Below, in pieces: positions 35,722 through 44,065 of a DNA stretch of 64,000 bases. A program made the translations under genes and the position numbers. How positions within the stretch are numbered: position 1 is the first letter of the stretch; each line of letters begins with the position of its first letter. This stretch comes from Henriciella sp. (GTDB taxonomy: Bacteria > Pseudomonadota > Alphaproteobacteria > Caulobacterales > Hyphomonadaceae), in the NCBI RefSeq assembly GCF_029937755.1, contig NZ_JAPYPG010000005.1, positions 124,001-188,000 on the forward strand, in the 5' to 3' direction. The notes beneath the pieces are model-generated. The model saw only the letters and a program-made list of their open reading frames with translations. It was not told where the DNA came from and did no database searches.

Positions 35722-37152
35722 TCAAGAGCCATTCTCGCGTTCCGCCAACGCGCGAAGATTGCTCTCATGATCCTCGCGGCTGATGCGGTAGAAATTCACG
35801 CAGACAATCATGATCATCCACAGCGCCAGCAGCGTCAGAGCATAGCCCCAGCCAAGCGTACGCACAGCCTCGTCACTCGCCTGCGATGAGCGCATGCCGG
35901 GCGTTATGGAGGCAACCGCAAGAATGAAGGACGCGCTCAGGATACCCACGCCCTGGGCCAGCTTCCGCATGAAGCTGATGCCGGCAAAATAGATGCCCTC
36001 GGAGCGCCGCCCTGTCACCAGTTCGTTCTGCTCGACGATATCGGCCACCATGGAGGCGGCCAGCATCTGGTAGGCGATGATCAGCGCGATATCGAAGATC
36101 GTCACGCCAAGGACGATGAAATAGAGCGCTTCGGTGCCGTTTGGCGGCAACAGGCCGAACTGGCGCGCGATAACGGGCGCCGGCGCAATGGTAAAGGCAA
36201 GAAGTCCGATGATGATGGCCGCCTTCTTCTTGCCGAGCACACGGCCTGCCATGGGTGCGAGCGCCAGCGCCATGATGGCGGACAGGTAGACTGCAAAGGT
36301 CAGCCCCCCGATCTGGTCGCTCGTGAACTCCCAGAAAAAGCCGTTGATATACTGGTTCAGCGTCGCCGAAATCCCGCTGGCGACAAGCCCGAACAGGGTC
36401 GCGATGAAGAGCGCGCGGAAGGACGGGTTAGAGACCGTCTCCCAGATCTCACCGAGCACTTTCAACGGTGTCAGCTTGCGAGGCGCCGGCGGTGCCTTGA
36501 GGTGCGGTATATGACGGTGCGTGCCAACGGACGTGATCAGCACTGCAGTGAAGATGCAGGAGGCCCCGAGGAGGCCGTAAGTGTGCCAGCCTGCGATATG
36601 GAAGAAACCGGACGGATCGCCCTCACTCGGCTGCAGCAGGAAGAAGAAAAGGATGATCTGGACGCTCAGGCCGCCAACCCAGCCAAAGAAATAGCGGAAG
36701 GACATCAGCGACGTGCGGGCGTCATAGTCCTGTGTCAACTCGGCTGCGAGCGCCGTACTGGGCACCTCGAACAGCGTGTACATCAGCCTGACAATCACCG
36801 TGAAACCGAGAAGCCAGGCAAACAGCTGCGCACCACTCAGTTCCGAGGGCGGGTTCCAGACGAAAAAGTAGGCAATCGCGACCGGCACCATGCCGACATA
36901 CATGAAGGGGTGGCGCCGCCCCCATTTGGTCCGGAGATTATCCGACCAGTACCCCACGACCGGGTCAGATACGGCATCGATAAGGAGCGCAATCCAGAGC
37001 GCGGCGGCCACGAGGACCGCTGAAAGGCCGAGTACCTGGCTATAGAACAGCAGCAGGACATACTCGAAGCCGTTATTCTTGATGCCGCCAGCCGCGCCGC
37101 CGATGCCATAGGCAAGGCGCGTGGCGAGTCCGGGTTTGCGAAGCTCTGCCAT
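35722..37152 (-). CDS. GPH-family sugar:cation symporter-like MFS protein
   Basis: 476-aa transporter with twelve hydrophobic segments. The first helix region LAYGIGGAAGGIKNNGFEYV and the loop-2 motif DAVSDPVVGYWSDNLRTKWG followed by RRHPFM are the glycoside-pentoside-hexuronide (GPH) signature. It probably co-transports a glycoside or uronate with H+ or Na+. The xylan region is 10 kb away and no operator like those at 57.8 kb precedes it, so a role in sugar uptake there is only possible. The next upstream gene is on the other side of a 29-base gap from the ABM gene. Confidence 0.85.
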   Translation of the reverse strand: MAELRKPGLATRLAYGIGGAAGGIKNNGFEYVLLLFYSQVLGLSAVLVAAALWIALLIDAVSDPVVGYWSDNLRTKWGRRHPFMYVGMVPVAIAYFFVWNPPSELSGAQLFAWLLGFTVIVRLMYTLFEVPSTALAAELTQDYDARTSLMSFRYFFGWVGGLSVQIILFFFLLQPSEGDPSGFFHIAGWHTYGLLGASCIFTAVLITSVGTHRHIPHLKAPPAPRKLTPLKVLGEIWETVSNPSFRALFIATLFGLVASGISATLNQYINGFFWEFTSDQIGGLTFAVYLSAIMALALAPMAGRVLGKKKAAIIIGLLAFTIAPAPVIARQFGLLPPNGTEALYFIVLGVTIFDIALIIAYQMLAASMVADIVEQNELVTGRRSEGIYFAGISFMRKLAQGVGILSASFILAVASITPGMRSSQASDEAVRTLGWGYALTLLALWMIMIVCVNFYRISREDHESNLRALAERENGS

Positions 37153-37179
37153 GAGGGAAAGGGGCGGACCCGCTAGCGC

Positions 37180-37470
37180 CTACTCGACGATGTCAAAATA
37201 TTCGATTTCAGGACGGCCCGCGAGGCAGGCGCCAAGCTTCGGGCCTGCGGCCTTGAAATACTCGGTCTGGCCGTGCGCCTTCAGCGCCTCTTCATTGGAG
37301 TACTGCTCCATGAAGATGTAGGTCTGCGGATCAGATTTGGACTGGTAGAGCTGGTAGGTCAGCGTGCCGGACTCATTGCCCTTCACCTTTGCCATCAAGT
37401 CCTTGCCGACCTCTTCGAACTCGGCATTCTTGCCCTCGGCCACTGTAAGTTTGGCGACGACTCCGATCAT
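37180..37470 (-). CDS. Antibiotic biosynthesis monooxygenase (ABM) domain protein
   Basis: 96-aa ferredoxin-like fold protein. MIGVVAKLTVAEGKNAEFEE opens the ABM domain, and TLTYQLYQSKSDPQTYIFME with the EQYSNEEALKAHGQTEYFKA helix complete it. The single-domain size suits a dimer. The start at 37470 follows GGAGG five bases upstream. Family members are cofactor-free monooxygenases or haem-degrading proteins (YgiN, IsdG); which of these applies is not evident. Confidence 0.85.
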   Translation of the reverse strand: MIGVVAKLTVAEGKNAEFEEVGKDLMAKVKGNESGTLTYQLYQSKSDPQTYIFMEQYSNEEALKAHGQTEYFKAAGPKLGACLAGRPEIEYFDIVE

Positions 37471-37578
37471 GTGCTCCTCCCAAAGTGCATCTGTCGATTT
37501 TGAGATGACCATAATCGACTACACTAAGCGCACAAGAGTTTACGTCGCGGAGGCGGCGGGGAGCCGCCATGGCAGGCC

Positions 37579-38376
37579 CTACTTCCCCTCGAACTTCGGC
37601 GCCCGTTTTTCGAGGATGGCGTGGACGCCCTCCATATGGTCCTCGGTCTCATGCATCAGCGCCTGCGAGGCTGCCGAGAGTTCCATGATCGTGTCGTAGG
37701 ACGCGCTCTGTCCATGACGCAGCAGCGTCTTGGCAAGGCGCAGGGATTGCGGCGGCTGGCCAGCCATCCGCTCGGCAAGCTTCATCGTCTCGTCCATCAG
37801 CTGGTCACCCGGCACAGCGTCAGAGATCAGCCCCCACTCCTTGGCGGTCTCAGCGTCGATAACGTCCCCGGTGAACAGAAGCTGAGCCGCGCGTGAATTC
37901 CCGATAATGCGCGGCAGGAGCCAGGCGCCACCATCGCCCGGGATAAGGCCAAGCTTGAGGAAGGTTACGCCAAACTTCGCATTGTCGGCGGCGATCCGGA
38001 CATCAGCCATGCAGGCGACATCACAACCGAGCCCGATGGCTGCGCCATTCACGGCGGCGATGAGAGGCACTTCGAGATTGTAGAGCGACTTCACCACCAT
38101 ATGGATGTTGCGGCGGTAACCGTTTCGGATGTCATAAGCGCTGCCGCCGAAGGCGCCGGTCTTGTCGCGCATCGCCTTCACGTCGCCCCCGGCTGAGAAG
38201 GCCCGGCCTTCACCGGTCAGGATAGCAACGCGGATGTCCGGATCGGCCTCGATCTCGGCGCAGGCTGCTGCGACTTCCGGGCCGTCGCCTTCCTGGCCGA
38301 GCGCATTCATCATTTCAGGACGCGTCAGCGTCAGCGTGGCAATCGGGCCTGATTTCTCGAGTTTGATGACGGACAT
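37579..38376 (-). CDS. Enoyl-CoA hydratase/isomerase family protein
   Basis: 265-aa crotonase. The CoA site is IATLTLTRPEMMNALGQEGD; the oxyanion segments are GRAFSAGGDVKAMRDKTGAF (near 59-78) and AAVNGAAIGLGCDVACMADV (near 108-127). KFGVTFLKLGLIPGDGGAWL near 137-156 carries the second active-site loop; the usual second Glu is Asp or Gly there, so isomerase-type chemistry is possible. It is 81 bases downstream of the secreted DUF1579-like gene on the same strand. A role in fatty-acid or branched-chain acyl-CoA breakdown is likely. Confidence 0.88.
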   Translation of the reverse strand: MSVIKLEKSGPIATLTLTRPEMMNALGQEGDGPEVAAACAEIEADPDIRVAILTGEGRAFSAGGDVKAMRDKTGAFGGSAYDIRNGYRRNIHMVVKSLYNLEVPLIAAVNGAAIGLGCDVACMADVRIAADNAKFGVTFLKLGLIPGDGGAWLLPRIIGNSRAAQLLFTGDVIDAETAKEWGLISDAVPGDQLMDETMKLAERMAGQPPQSLRLAKTLLRHGQSASYDTIMELSAASQALMHETEDHMEGVHAILEKRAPKFEGK

Positions 38377-38457
38377 GGTGCGGGCTCCCGGCTTGTAGAA
38401 TTTCTGTTTCCTGAAAGGTCTATGGCAGGCGCTGCGCCCGGATGTCGAGCCCTTCGC

Positions 38458-38970
38458 CTACTCTTTCCGGTAGGTACCAATGAACCAGTCGTCCCATTCT
38501 TCGCTCTCGGCATTGAATTGCTCGAAATGCTGCGTCACCGAGCCGTCCTCATTGGGCACCCAGCTTCCTCGGAAAGGATGGGTATCACCGCCGCGATATT
38601 TGATCTCACCCTCGAGCATCATGTGACCGCGCTGATTGATCCCGCCTTTGTAGTCGATCACCGCCCCGGGGCTGACCCAGAGCTGATGCCACTTCCCGTC
38701 ACCCGGATCGTAATAATTATAGCTCTGTCCCGTGGAGCCGCTTGCGCCGGACCAGCGCTCGACGATGAGGCACCCGTCTTCTTCCTTCGTGATCGAATTC
38801 GTCCCCGCCAGCTCTTCGGCCGGGTCGGTAACGGTCCACTCGCCAAGCCAGAAGTCGAAGGCGTGATAGGGTGGCGAGTCGCAGGGCTTTGGCCGCTCAC
38901 TTTCCTGTGCGATCCCGCCAGAGGCGGCGCCAATTGCCATGAGCGCGGCTAGTCCGGTCTTTCCCCACAT
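38458..38970 (-). CDS. Exported DUF1579-like protein
   Basis: 170-aa protein with a signal peptide (MWGKTGLAALMAIGAASGGI, then AQ). The mature part begins with CDSPPYHAFDFWLGEWTVTD, a feature of DUF1579 and related beta-barrel lipocalin-like proteins. Further strands are VSPGAVIDYKGGINQRGHMM and PFRGSWVPNEDGSVTQHFEQ. The ATG at 38970 is chosen because GGAGGAG precedes it. Periplasmic; ligand unknown. A single-copy monocistron is likely. Confidence 0.75.
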   Translation of the reverse strand: MWGKTGLAALMAIGAASGGIAQESERPKPCDSPPYHAFDFWLGEWTVTDPAEELAGTNSITKEEDGCLIVERWSGASGSTGQSYNYYDPGDGKWHQLWVSPGAVIDYKGGINQRGHMMLEGEIKYRGGDTHPFRGSWVPNEDGSVTQHFEQFNAESEEWDDWFIGTYRKE

Positions 38971-38981
38971 GTCTTCTCCTC

Positions 38982-39025
38982 CCAAAAGAAAGCCCCCGCC
39001 CTGCGAGCTTGGGCAGGACGGGGGC
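38982..39025 (-). terminator. Intrinsic terminator of the acyl-CoA dehydrogenase unit
   Basis: GCCCCCGCCCTGC (from 38993) pairs with the GGGCAGGACGGGGGC block ending at 39025, apart from one bulged base, over a short loop. On the minus strand the stem is followed by TTTCTTTT (complement of aaaagaaa, 38984-38991). It lies 27 bases downstream of the 39052 stop. Confidence 0.85.
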
Positions 39026-39051
39026 GTGTCGTCAATCTTTTGGAGAAAAGA

Positions 39052-40209
39052 CTATTCGGCGGCCATCTTCACCGGCTCCGCCGTAAGAGCCGTGTAGCGG
39101 CGCATATGATGGTCGACATTGCCAAATTCGCTGTCGATCATCGTGAGGCGCTTGAAGTAGTGGCCGACGGCGAGTTCGTCCGTCATACCCATACCGCCAT
39201 GGATCTGGACGGCTTCCTGGCCGACAAAACGTCCGCCCTGGCCGATACGAACCTTGGCAGCCGACACGGCTTTCTTGCGGGTCTCTTCATCCTCGTCGAG
39301 CTTCAGCGTGGCCATATAGGTCATGGAGATCGACTGCTCGTGCTCCATGAACATGTCGACCATGCGGTGCTGCAGGACCTGGAACTTGCCGATGGCAACC
39401 CCGAACTGCTTGCGCTGTTTGGAGTACTCGACCGTCATCTGGTGCGCGACCCCCATGGCGCCCATCGCTTCTGCACAGACAGCGACGGTGGCTTCATCGA
39501 CCACGCGCTCGATAAGCGGAAGGGCCTTGCCTTCCTCGCCGATCAGTGCGTCAGCGGGAACAGAGACATTCTCGAAATAGACTTCCGAGGCCCGGCGGCC
39601 ATCGACGGTCGGATAGTCGCGGGTCGTGATGCCCTTTGCATCCTTTTCCACGATAAAGACCGAGATACCATCCTTGTCGCGGCGGTCGCCGGACGTGCGG
39701 GCCGTGACAATCAGGTGGCTCGCCCACGGTGCGCCAATAACAACCGCCTTGTGGCCGTTGATGACATAGCCGTCGCCATCCTTCTTCGCCGTGGTTTCGA
39801 GATCGGCGAGATCATAGCGCCCGCGTGGCTCGGCATAAGCAAACGCAAAAACGCGCTCGCCGCCAATGATTGCGGTCAGGTGCTCTTCCTTCTGGGCCGG
39901 GCTGCCGGCATGCTTGAGGAATCCGCCAGCACAGACGATGGTCGGGATGTAAGGCTCGACAACGAGCGCCTTGCCGAATTCTTCCATGATGACCATGGAG
40001 TCGAGTGCGCCGCCCCCGAGACCGCCATCCTCTTCCGAGAACGGCGCGGCCAGCAGGCCGAGCTCTGCGAATTGCTGCCACATCTCAGGGCGCCAGCCGC
40101 TTTCGCTTTCGGAGACCTTGCGGCGGGTCTCGAATTCATACTGATCGCGCAGCAGCCTCGCGAGGCTGTCGCGGATCATTGTTTGTTCTTCTGAAAAATT
40201 GAAATCCAT
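39052..40209 (-). CDS. Acyl-CoA dehydrogenase, small (beta-like) subunit type
   Basis: 385-aa FAD acyl-CoA dehydrogenase. FAYAEPRGRYDLADLETTAK and DGYVINGHKAVVIGAPWASH are the middle-domain FAD/substrate motifs; QIHGGMGMTDELAVGHYFKR is the C-terminal FAD-dimer motif. The late segment SEFGNVDHHMRRYTAL stands where the MCAD-type catalytic Glu (YEGT) would be, so this Glu is missing. It pairs with the 398-aa dehydrogenase at 40881, with a small exported protein between. The pair may form an alpha2beta2 enzyme like the FadE26/27 types (inference). Confidence 0.9.
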   Translation of the reverse strand: MDFNFSEEQTMIRDSLARLLRDQYEFETRRKVSESESGWRPEMWQQFAELGLLAAPFSEEDGGLGGGALDSMVIMEEFGKALVVEPYIPTIVCAGGFLKHAGSPAQKEEHLTAIIGGERVFAFAYAEPRGRYDLADLETTAKKDGDGYVINGHKAVVIGAPWASHLIVTARTSGDRRDKDGISVFIVEKDAKGITTRDYPTVDGRRASEVYFENVSVPADALIGEEGKALPLIERVVDEATVAVCAEAMGAMGVAHQMTVEYSKQRKQFGVAIGKFQVLQHRMVDMFMEHEQSISMTYMATLKLDEDEETRKKAVSAAKVRIGQGGRFVGQEAVQIHGGMGMTDELAVGHYFKRLTMIDSEFGNVDHHMRRYTALTAEPVKMAAE

Positions 40210-40258
40210 AAACGGATACTCCCATCAAGTCTTGTTTCCCCGCCGGGGTGTTTTTTGT

Positions 40259-40876
40259 TTACTGTAATAGCTGCGCGCAATAGCCCAGATTTTTTCCCGA
40301 TACATCCACGGGTTCGGCCGCGCCTTGCGGCTCGACGATTTCCAGAACCTCTCCGGAGCCACCGCTTTTCCATGTGATCTGCACAGGCATGCCGAGCGCG
40401 GGCGATACGGCTATATCCATTTCCGCCGCACCGATTTCGCTGGCAACGATCCACGCATCACGAGCACCCTCAACGCTCGATATGACATCGACCTGCGTCT
40501 TTCCGCCCACCTTGTAGGTGCCACTGGAGCCGGACCGCACAGACGCCGTAGCGCCCTGGATGAGCGGCCAGATCGCGATGAGCGAGGCACGGTCGTCTTC
40601 GGCCGGCAGCGGCTCGTCACATCTCTGGGTGTGCAGGCCGGAAAAATCGACGAGATATTCCGACGAGCTGCCCGACGTATCACTGATATCAGGATCGTAG
40701 ACCACGAAGTCGTCTCCCGAAGCGATGACCTCGCTCAGGCGAATATAGCTGTGGTCGTCGAACTGATACTTCCATGTGATCATCGTGCCCGGCTGAGGTG
40801 GCATGTATTGCGATTGGGCGGCGCTCACCGGCGCAGATGCAATCAATGCAAGTGCAGGGATGATCCACCGCCCCAT
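40259..40876 (-). CDS. Exported protein of unknown function between two dehydrogenases
   Basis: 205-aa protein with signal peptide MGRWIIPALALIASAPVSAA. The mature part looks beta-rich and polar: QPGTMITWKYQFDDHSYIRL, then alternating strands to MPVQITWKSGGSGEVLEIVE. One Cys occurs mid-protein (TQRCDEPLP) and one at the C-terminus (GYCAQLLQ), possibly a disulfide. I recognise no family. Its start lies four bases after the 398-aa dehydrogenase gene's end, so it is in that operon, which is unusual for an exported protein. Confidence 0.6.
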   Translation of the reverse strand: MGRWIIPALALIASAPVSAAQSQYMPPQPGTMITWKYQFDDHSYIRLSEVIASGDDFVVYDPDISDTSGSSSEYLVDFSGLHTQRCDEPLPAEDDRASLIAIWPLIQGATASVRSGSSGTYKVGGKTQVDVISSVEGARDAWIVASEIGAAEMDIAVSPALGMPVQITWKSGGSGEVLEIVEPQGAAEPVDVSGKNLGYCAQLLQ

Positions 40877-40880
40877 CTCG

Positions 40881-42077
40881 CTACAGCCCCAGGATCATCT
40901 TGGTAATGATGTTGCGCTGGATCTCGTTTGACCCGCCATAGATCGACGTCTTCCGCATGTTGAAATACGTCGGGGCTGCCTGGTGGGCATAGTCCGGGCC
41001 AATCGGGAATTCGTTCGAGCCGTCTTCCGGGAAGCCGCGGAAGTAAGGATGGCCGTAATGGCCGACAGCTTCTAGCGTGAGTTCGGTCAGGCGCTGCTGG
41101 ATTTCAGTGCCCTTCACCTTCAGGATCGAGCTTTCCGGTCCCGGGCCCTTGCCAGCGGCTTCGCTGGCGAGCGTGCGCAGTTCAGTGAACTCGAGCGCAG
41201 TCAGGTCAATTTCCAGCTGGCCGATCTTGCGGATGAAATCGTCGTCCTTGATCAGCGGTTTGCCATCGAGCACTTCCGTCGATGCAATCTGGCGCAGCTT
41301 TTCGACACCACGCTTGGAGCGTGCCACGCCAGCAATGCCGGACCGTTCATGGGCAAGCAGGAACTTGGCGTAGGTCCAGCCCTCATTCTCCTTGCCGACA
41401 AGGTTCTCGACCGGCACGCGCACGTCGGTCAGCCAGGTCTCGTTGACCTCATGGCCGCCATCGATCGTCTTGATCGGTTTCACCTCGATGCCCGGCGTAT
41501 TCATGTCAGCCAGGATAAAGGAGATACCTTCCTGCGGCTTTGCAGCGTTCGGATCGGTGCGGCAGAGGAAGAAGCCCCAGTCGGCGTGCTGGGCCAGCGT
41601 CGTCCAGGTCTTCTGGCCGTTGATCACATAGTGGTCGCCGTCGCGGACAGCGGTTGTTTTCAGAGAGGCAAGGTCAGACCCGGCGCCCGGCTCGGAATAG
41701 CCCTGACACCACCAGACAGACCCGTCGCGGATACCCGGCAGGTGCTTGGCTTTCATCTCTTCAGAGCCAAATGTGTAGATCACGGGGCCGACCATGGAGA
41801 CGCCGAAGGGCAGCGGCATGATCGTGTCCATGCGCGCATTCTCTTCCGACCAGATATATTTCTGTGTCGGTGTCCAGCCGGTGCCGCCGTATTTCTCCGG
41901 CCATGCCGGAACGGACCAGCCTTTCTTGCCAAGGATCTGGTGCCAGGCAAGCATATATTCCTTGCTCAGATCCTCACGTGCCCCGACGCCCCGCAGATGC
42001 TGGGGATAATTCTCTTCAATGAAGGCCCGGACTTCCTTGCGAAACTCGATTTCCTCCGGGGTGAATTCCAAATTCAT
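40881..42077 (-). CDS. Acyl-CoA dehydrogenase, large subunit type
   Basis: 398-aa FAD acyl-CoA dehydrogenase. CQGYSEPGAGSDLASLKTTA and DGDHYVINGQKTWTTLAQHA are the FAD/substrate motifs. The C-terminal block is SIYGGSNEIQRNIITKMILG; YGG replaces YEG, so the base is not at the MCAD site and may be the alternative Glu of the helix-G class. It is the first gene of the leftward unit with the exported protein and the 385-aa dehydrogenase. A palindromic operator sits 75 bases upstream of the start. The 398/385 pairing recalls steroid or branched-chain acyl-CoA enzymes (inference). Confidence 0.9.
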   Translation of the reverse strand: MNLEFTPEEIEFRKEVRAFIEENYPQHLRGVGAREDLSKEYMLAWHQILGKKGWSVPAWPEKYGGTGWTPTQKYIWSEENARMDTIMPLPFGVSMVGPVIYTFGSEEMKAKHLPGIRDGSVWWCQGYSEPGAGSDLASLKTTAVRDGDHYVINGQKTWTTLAQHADWGFFLCRTDPNAAKPQEGISFILADMNTPGIEVKPIKTIDGGHEVNETWLTDVRVPVENLVGKENEGWTYAKFLLAHERSGIAGVARSKRGVEKLRQIASTEVLDGKPLIKDDDFIRKIGQLEIDLTALEFTELRTLASEAAGKGPGPESSILKVKGTEIQQRLTELTLEAVGHYGHPYFRGFPEDGSNEFPIGPDYAHQAAPTYFNMRKTSIYGGSNEIQRNIITKMILGL

Positions 42078-42151
42078 GCGCTTTTTCCTCGCGATTATTT
42101 TTTGCGTCTCTCACTTGCCTCCCTTGTGCCTGCACGGCGACACGAAAGCAA

Positions 42152-42169
42152 GTTGACGCGTACGTCAAC
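42152..42169. promoter_or_regulatory. Palindromic operator GTTGACG-N4-CGTCAAC upstream of the acyl-CoA dehydrogenases
   Basis: Two perfect seven-base arms flank CGTA. The spacing and symmetry fit a TetR- or MerR-type dimer, and motifs of the TTGACG...CGTCAA kind are known for regulators of fatty-acid or branched-chain acid breakdown in Proteobacteria. It lies 75 bases before the 42077 start and is not in the CobT gene. The regulator is not in the window. Confidence 0.65.
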
Positions 42170-42206
42170 GTAAGGGGCTCAACGGACCCCACCTATACTG
42201 TTTCAG

Positions 42207-43205
42207 CTAGCCTGACGGCTGGCCGAGAAAAGGCGCACAAGCGGTCTTCAGAACCCCCACGGCAGCGGCCGAGCCCATGCCACCGCCCGTATTGAACTCG
42301 AATGGCAATAGCGGGCGCATGCCGATCCGCTCAAGCGCAGCTTCATGCGCGGGACGTTTGGTCACATGACCAGGAAGCACATGAGCGACGGCCGCTGGAT
42401 TGATCGCGTGCACAACACCGGCAGCAATCGTGGTTGCAAATCCGTCCAGCACCACCGGGACTGACTGGATACGGGCCGCCAGGATGGCGCCGACACAGGC
42501 GGCCAGTTCACGTCCGCCAAGGCAACGCAACGCTTCTAGGGGATCATCGAGATGGCCGCGATGGGTCGCCAGAGCCTTGTTCACGAGTTCGGTACGCGCT
42601 GCGCTCACGTCCTTTGGCGTCAGCGGTCCGGGACGAACCCAGTAATTCGGTGTACCGCCATAGAGCGCACAGGCCACGGCAGCCGCCGATGTACCGATCC
42701 CTGCCCCGATGACGCCTAACGCCAGGACGTCCGGCTGGCCTTCCAGCGCCTCGAACCCATAAGCAATGGTCGCCGCGCATTCGCGCTCGCTCATCGCCGG
42801 GCTTTCGGAAAAGTCTGAGGTCGGCTGATCAAGCGCCAGTTCGAAAATACGAATATTCGCGCCGACCTGGCTGGCGATGGCTGAGAGCGGCGCCGTGCCC
42901 GCGCGCATAGCCTCGACCTTGGTGCGCGTGCTGTCGTCACTGGAGAGAGTAATCTTCTCGTCGGATATGCCATGCGAGCCGGCAAACAGGGCAAGCGTTG
43001 CATTCTCGATGCGCGGCGGAAAACGACCCTGCCAGAGCGCAAGCCATTCGGCCGCTTCACCCAGTCGACCGAAGTCGCCTTCGCGGCCCATACCCAGCAG
43101 CGCCTCACGCACGGAATCGGCAGGCGCGCGGTCGCGCTGCACATCGCGCATCGCCAGATCGCGGACATCGTCGAAGGGCGTTGCAGAAGAGGCTGCGTCG
43201 CTCAC
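42207..43205 (-). CDS. cobT: CobT-like nicotinate-nucleotide:dimethylbenzimidazole phosphoribosyltransferase
   Basis: 332-aa protein with the CobT fold: LFAGSHGISDEKITLSSDDS near residues 73-92, GVIGAGIGTSAAAVACALYG near 164-183 and PVVLDGFATTIAAGVVHAIN near 250-269 all match. CobT makes alpha-ribazole phosphate for the lower ligand of cobalamin. The C-terminal loop, normally RLGEGTG with the catalytic Glu (E317 in the Salmonella enzyme), reads NTGGGMGS here, with Gly308 at the Glu position in an ungapped comparison. So either the chemistry differs or it is a diverged paralogue. No other cobalamin genes are nearby. Confidence 0.8.
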   Translation of the reverse strand: MSDAASSATPFDDVRDLAMRDVQRDRAPADSVREALLGMGREGDFGRLGEAAEWLALWQGRFPPRIENATLALFAGSHGISDEKITLSSDDSTRTKVEAMRAGTAPLSAIASQVGANIRIFELALDQPTSDFSESPAMSERECAATIAYGFEALEGQPDVLALGVIGAGIGTSAAAVACALYGGTPNYWVRPGPLTPKDVSAARTELVNKALATHRGHLDDPLEALRCLGGRELAACVGAILAARIQSVPVVLDGFATTIAAGVVHAINPAAVAHVLPGHVTKRPAHEAALERIGMRPLLPFEFNTGGGMGSAAAVGVLKTACAPFLGQPSG

Positions 43206-43319
43206 GGAAATTCCTCACACCTCGGAATGGCCGCAAAGCGCCTGAAACACCCGTTGAAGTCAATGAAAGATTCGTGATTTTTTGCCAATCTCACTGCGAA
43301 CCCCCAAGTTAAGGCCCGA

Positions 43320-43532
43320 ATGCAGAACCGTTCCCGCCCCATAGAGACCCCTTGCAAGAAGGTGTGCGCCGTCGACGGCCAGACCGGGCTTTGCCTGGGT
43401 TGTGCCCGCTCACTGAATGAAATCGGCGGCTGGTCATCTTTCTCCGATGCCGAGCGGCGGAGCATCATGGATGACCTCGATGCACGCATGGAACGGCTGA
43501 AATCACTCGGCAAGCTGGGCCCTGTGGCATGA
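43320..43532 (+). CDS. DUF1289 domain small Cys-rich protein
   Basis: 70-aa protein. The whole of residues 9-45 matches DUF1289: TPCKKVCAVDGQTGLCLGCA with four Cys, then RSLNEIGGWSSFSDAERRSI. The Cys spacing suggests a small metal- or iron-sulfur-binding unit. It shares an ATGA overlap with the next gene, so the two are translated together. The function of DUF1289 is unknown; it often occurs next to unrelated housekeeping genes. Confidence 0.85.
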   Translation: MQNRSRPIETPCKKVCAVDGQTGLCLGCARSLNEIGGWSSFSDAERRSIMDDLDARMERLKSLGKLGPVA

Positions 43533-44065
43533 GCGCGCGTATCATCTCCACCCTGATCAGTGCTGCCGCCGTTGCGGGCGCTGTGGCGATTTTCGTCGCC
43601 CCCAGGCTGGAGGACCAGCAGGCGCAGCAAACCACGCAGCCACCGGTGGCCGATATCAATACCGCGACAGTGGCGGAGGACCCGGATACTCCCGCCCGCC
43701 AGGCTGTCCTCTCCATTCGCGATGACGGCCATTACTGGGCGCGCACCGTGGTGAACCGGAAAGCCAGCGTCGATTTCATGGTCGATACAGGCGCCAGCAC
43801 CGTCGCCATCACCCAGAAAGATGCCCGCAAGATGGGCTTCGATCCTGACGAGCTGGACTATAAATGGGAAATCCGCACGGCGGGTGGCACGACCTATGGC
43901 GCCAGGGTGAAGATCGAGTCGATCAAGGTCGGAACCGTGGAAGTGAAAAACGTCGCCGGCATGGTGCTTCGCGACGAGCTGACCCAGTCGCTGCTTGGCA
44001 TGAGTTTTCTGCGCGAGCTCTATTCCTACGAGTTCAGGGGCGACCGGCTCATCATCCGGCAATAA
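43529..44065 (+). CDS. TIGR02281-type retropepsin-like aspartic protease
   Basis: 178-aa clan AA aspartic protease of bacterial type. An N-terminal hydrophobic segment (residues 5-24, IISTLISAAAVAGAVAIFVA) anchors it in the inner membrane. The single catalytic motif VDFMVDTGASTVAIT lies near residues 84-98, and the matching hydrophobic-Leu-Gly LLGMSFLREL is near 155-165, so it should work as a dimer. It overlaps DUF1289 (ATGA). Its 3' end overlaps the convergent TauE/SafE gene by 14 bases. Confidence 0.9.
   Translation: MSARIISTLISAAAVAGAVAIFVAPRLEDQQAQQTTQPPVADINTATVAEDPDTPARQAVLSIRDDGHYWARTVVNRKASVDFMVDTGASTVAITQKDARKMGFDPDELDYKWEIRTAGGTTYGARVKIESIKVGTVEVKNVAGMVLRDELTQSLLGMSFLRELYSYEFRGDRLIIRQ

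Noticed and set aside
35722-37152. GPH transporter as part of the xylan regulon
   Set aside because: No GTTAGCGCTATC-like site upstream and 9 kb from the nearest xylan gene; the link would be by family only.
37552-37568. GGCGGC-GGGGA-GCCGCC hairpin after the crotonase gene
   Set aside because: Six-base stem, no U-run, in GC-rich DNA; too weak to call a terminator.
38992-39025. GC-rich inverted repeat considered as a REP-like element
   Set aside because: Followed by a U-run on the minus strand just after a gene end, so an intrinsic terminator explains it.
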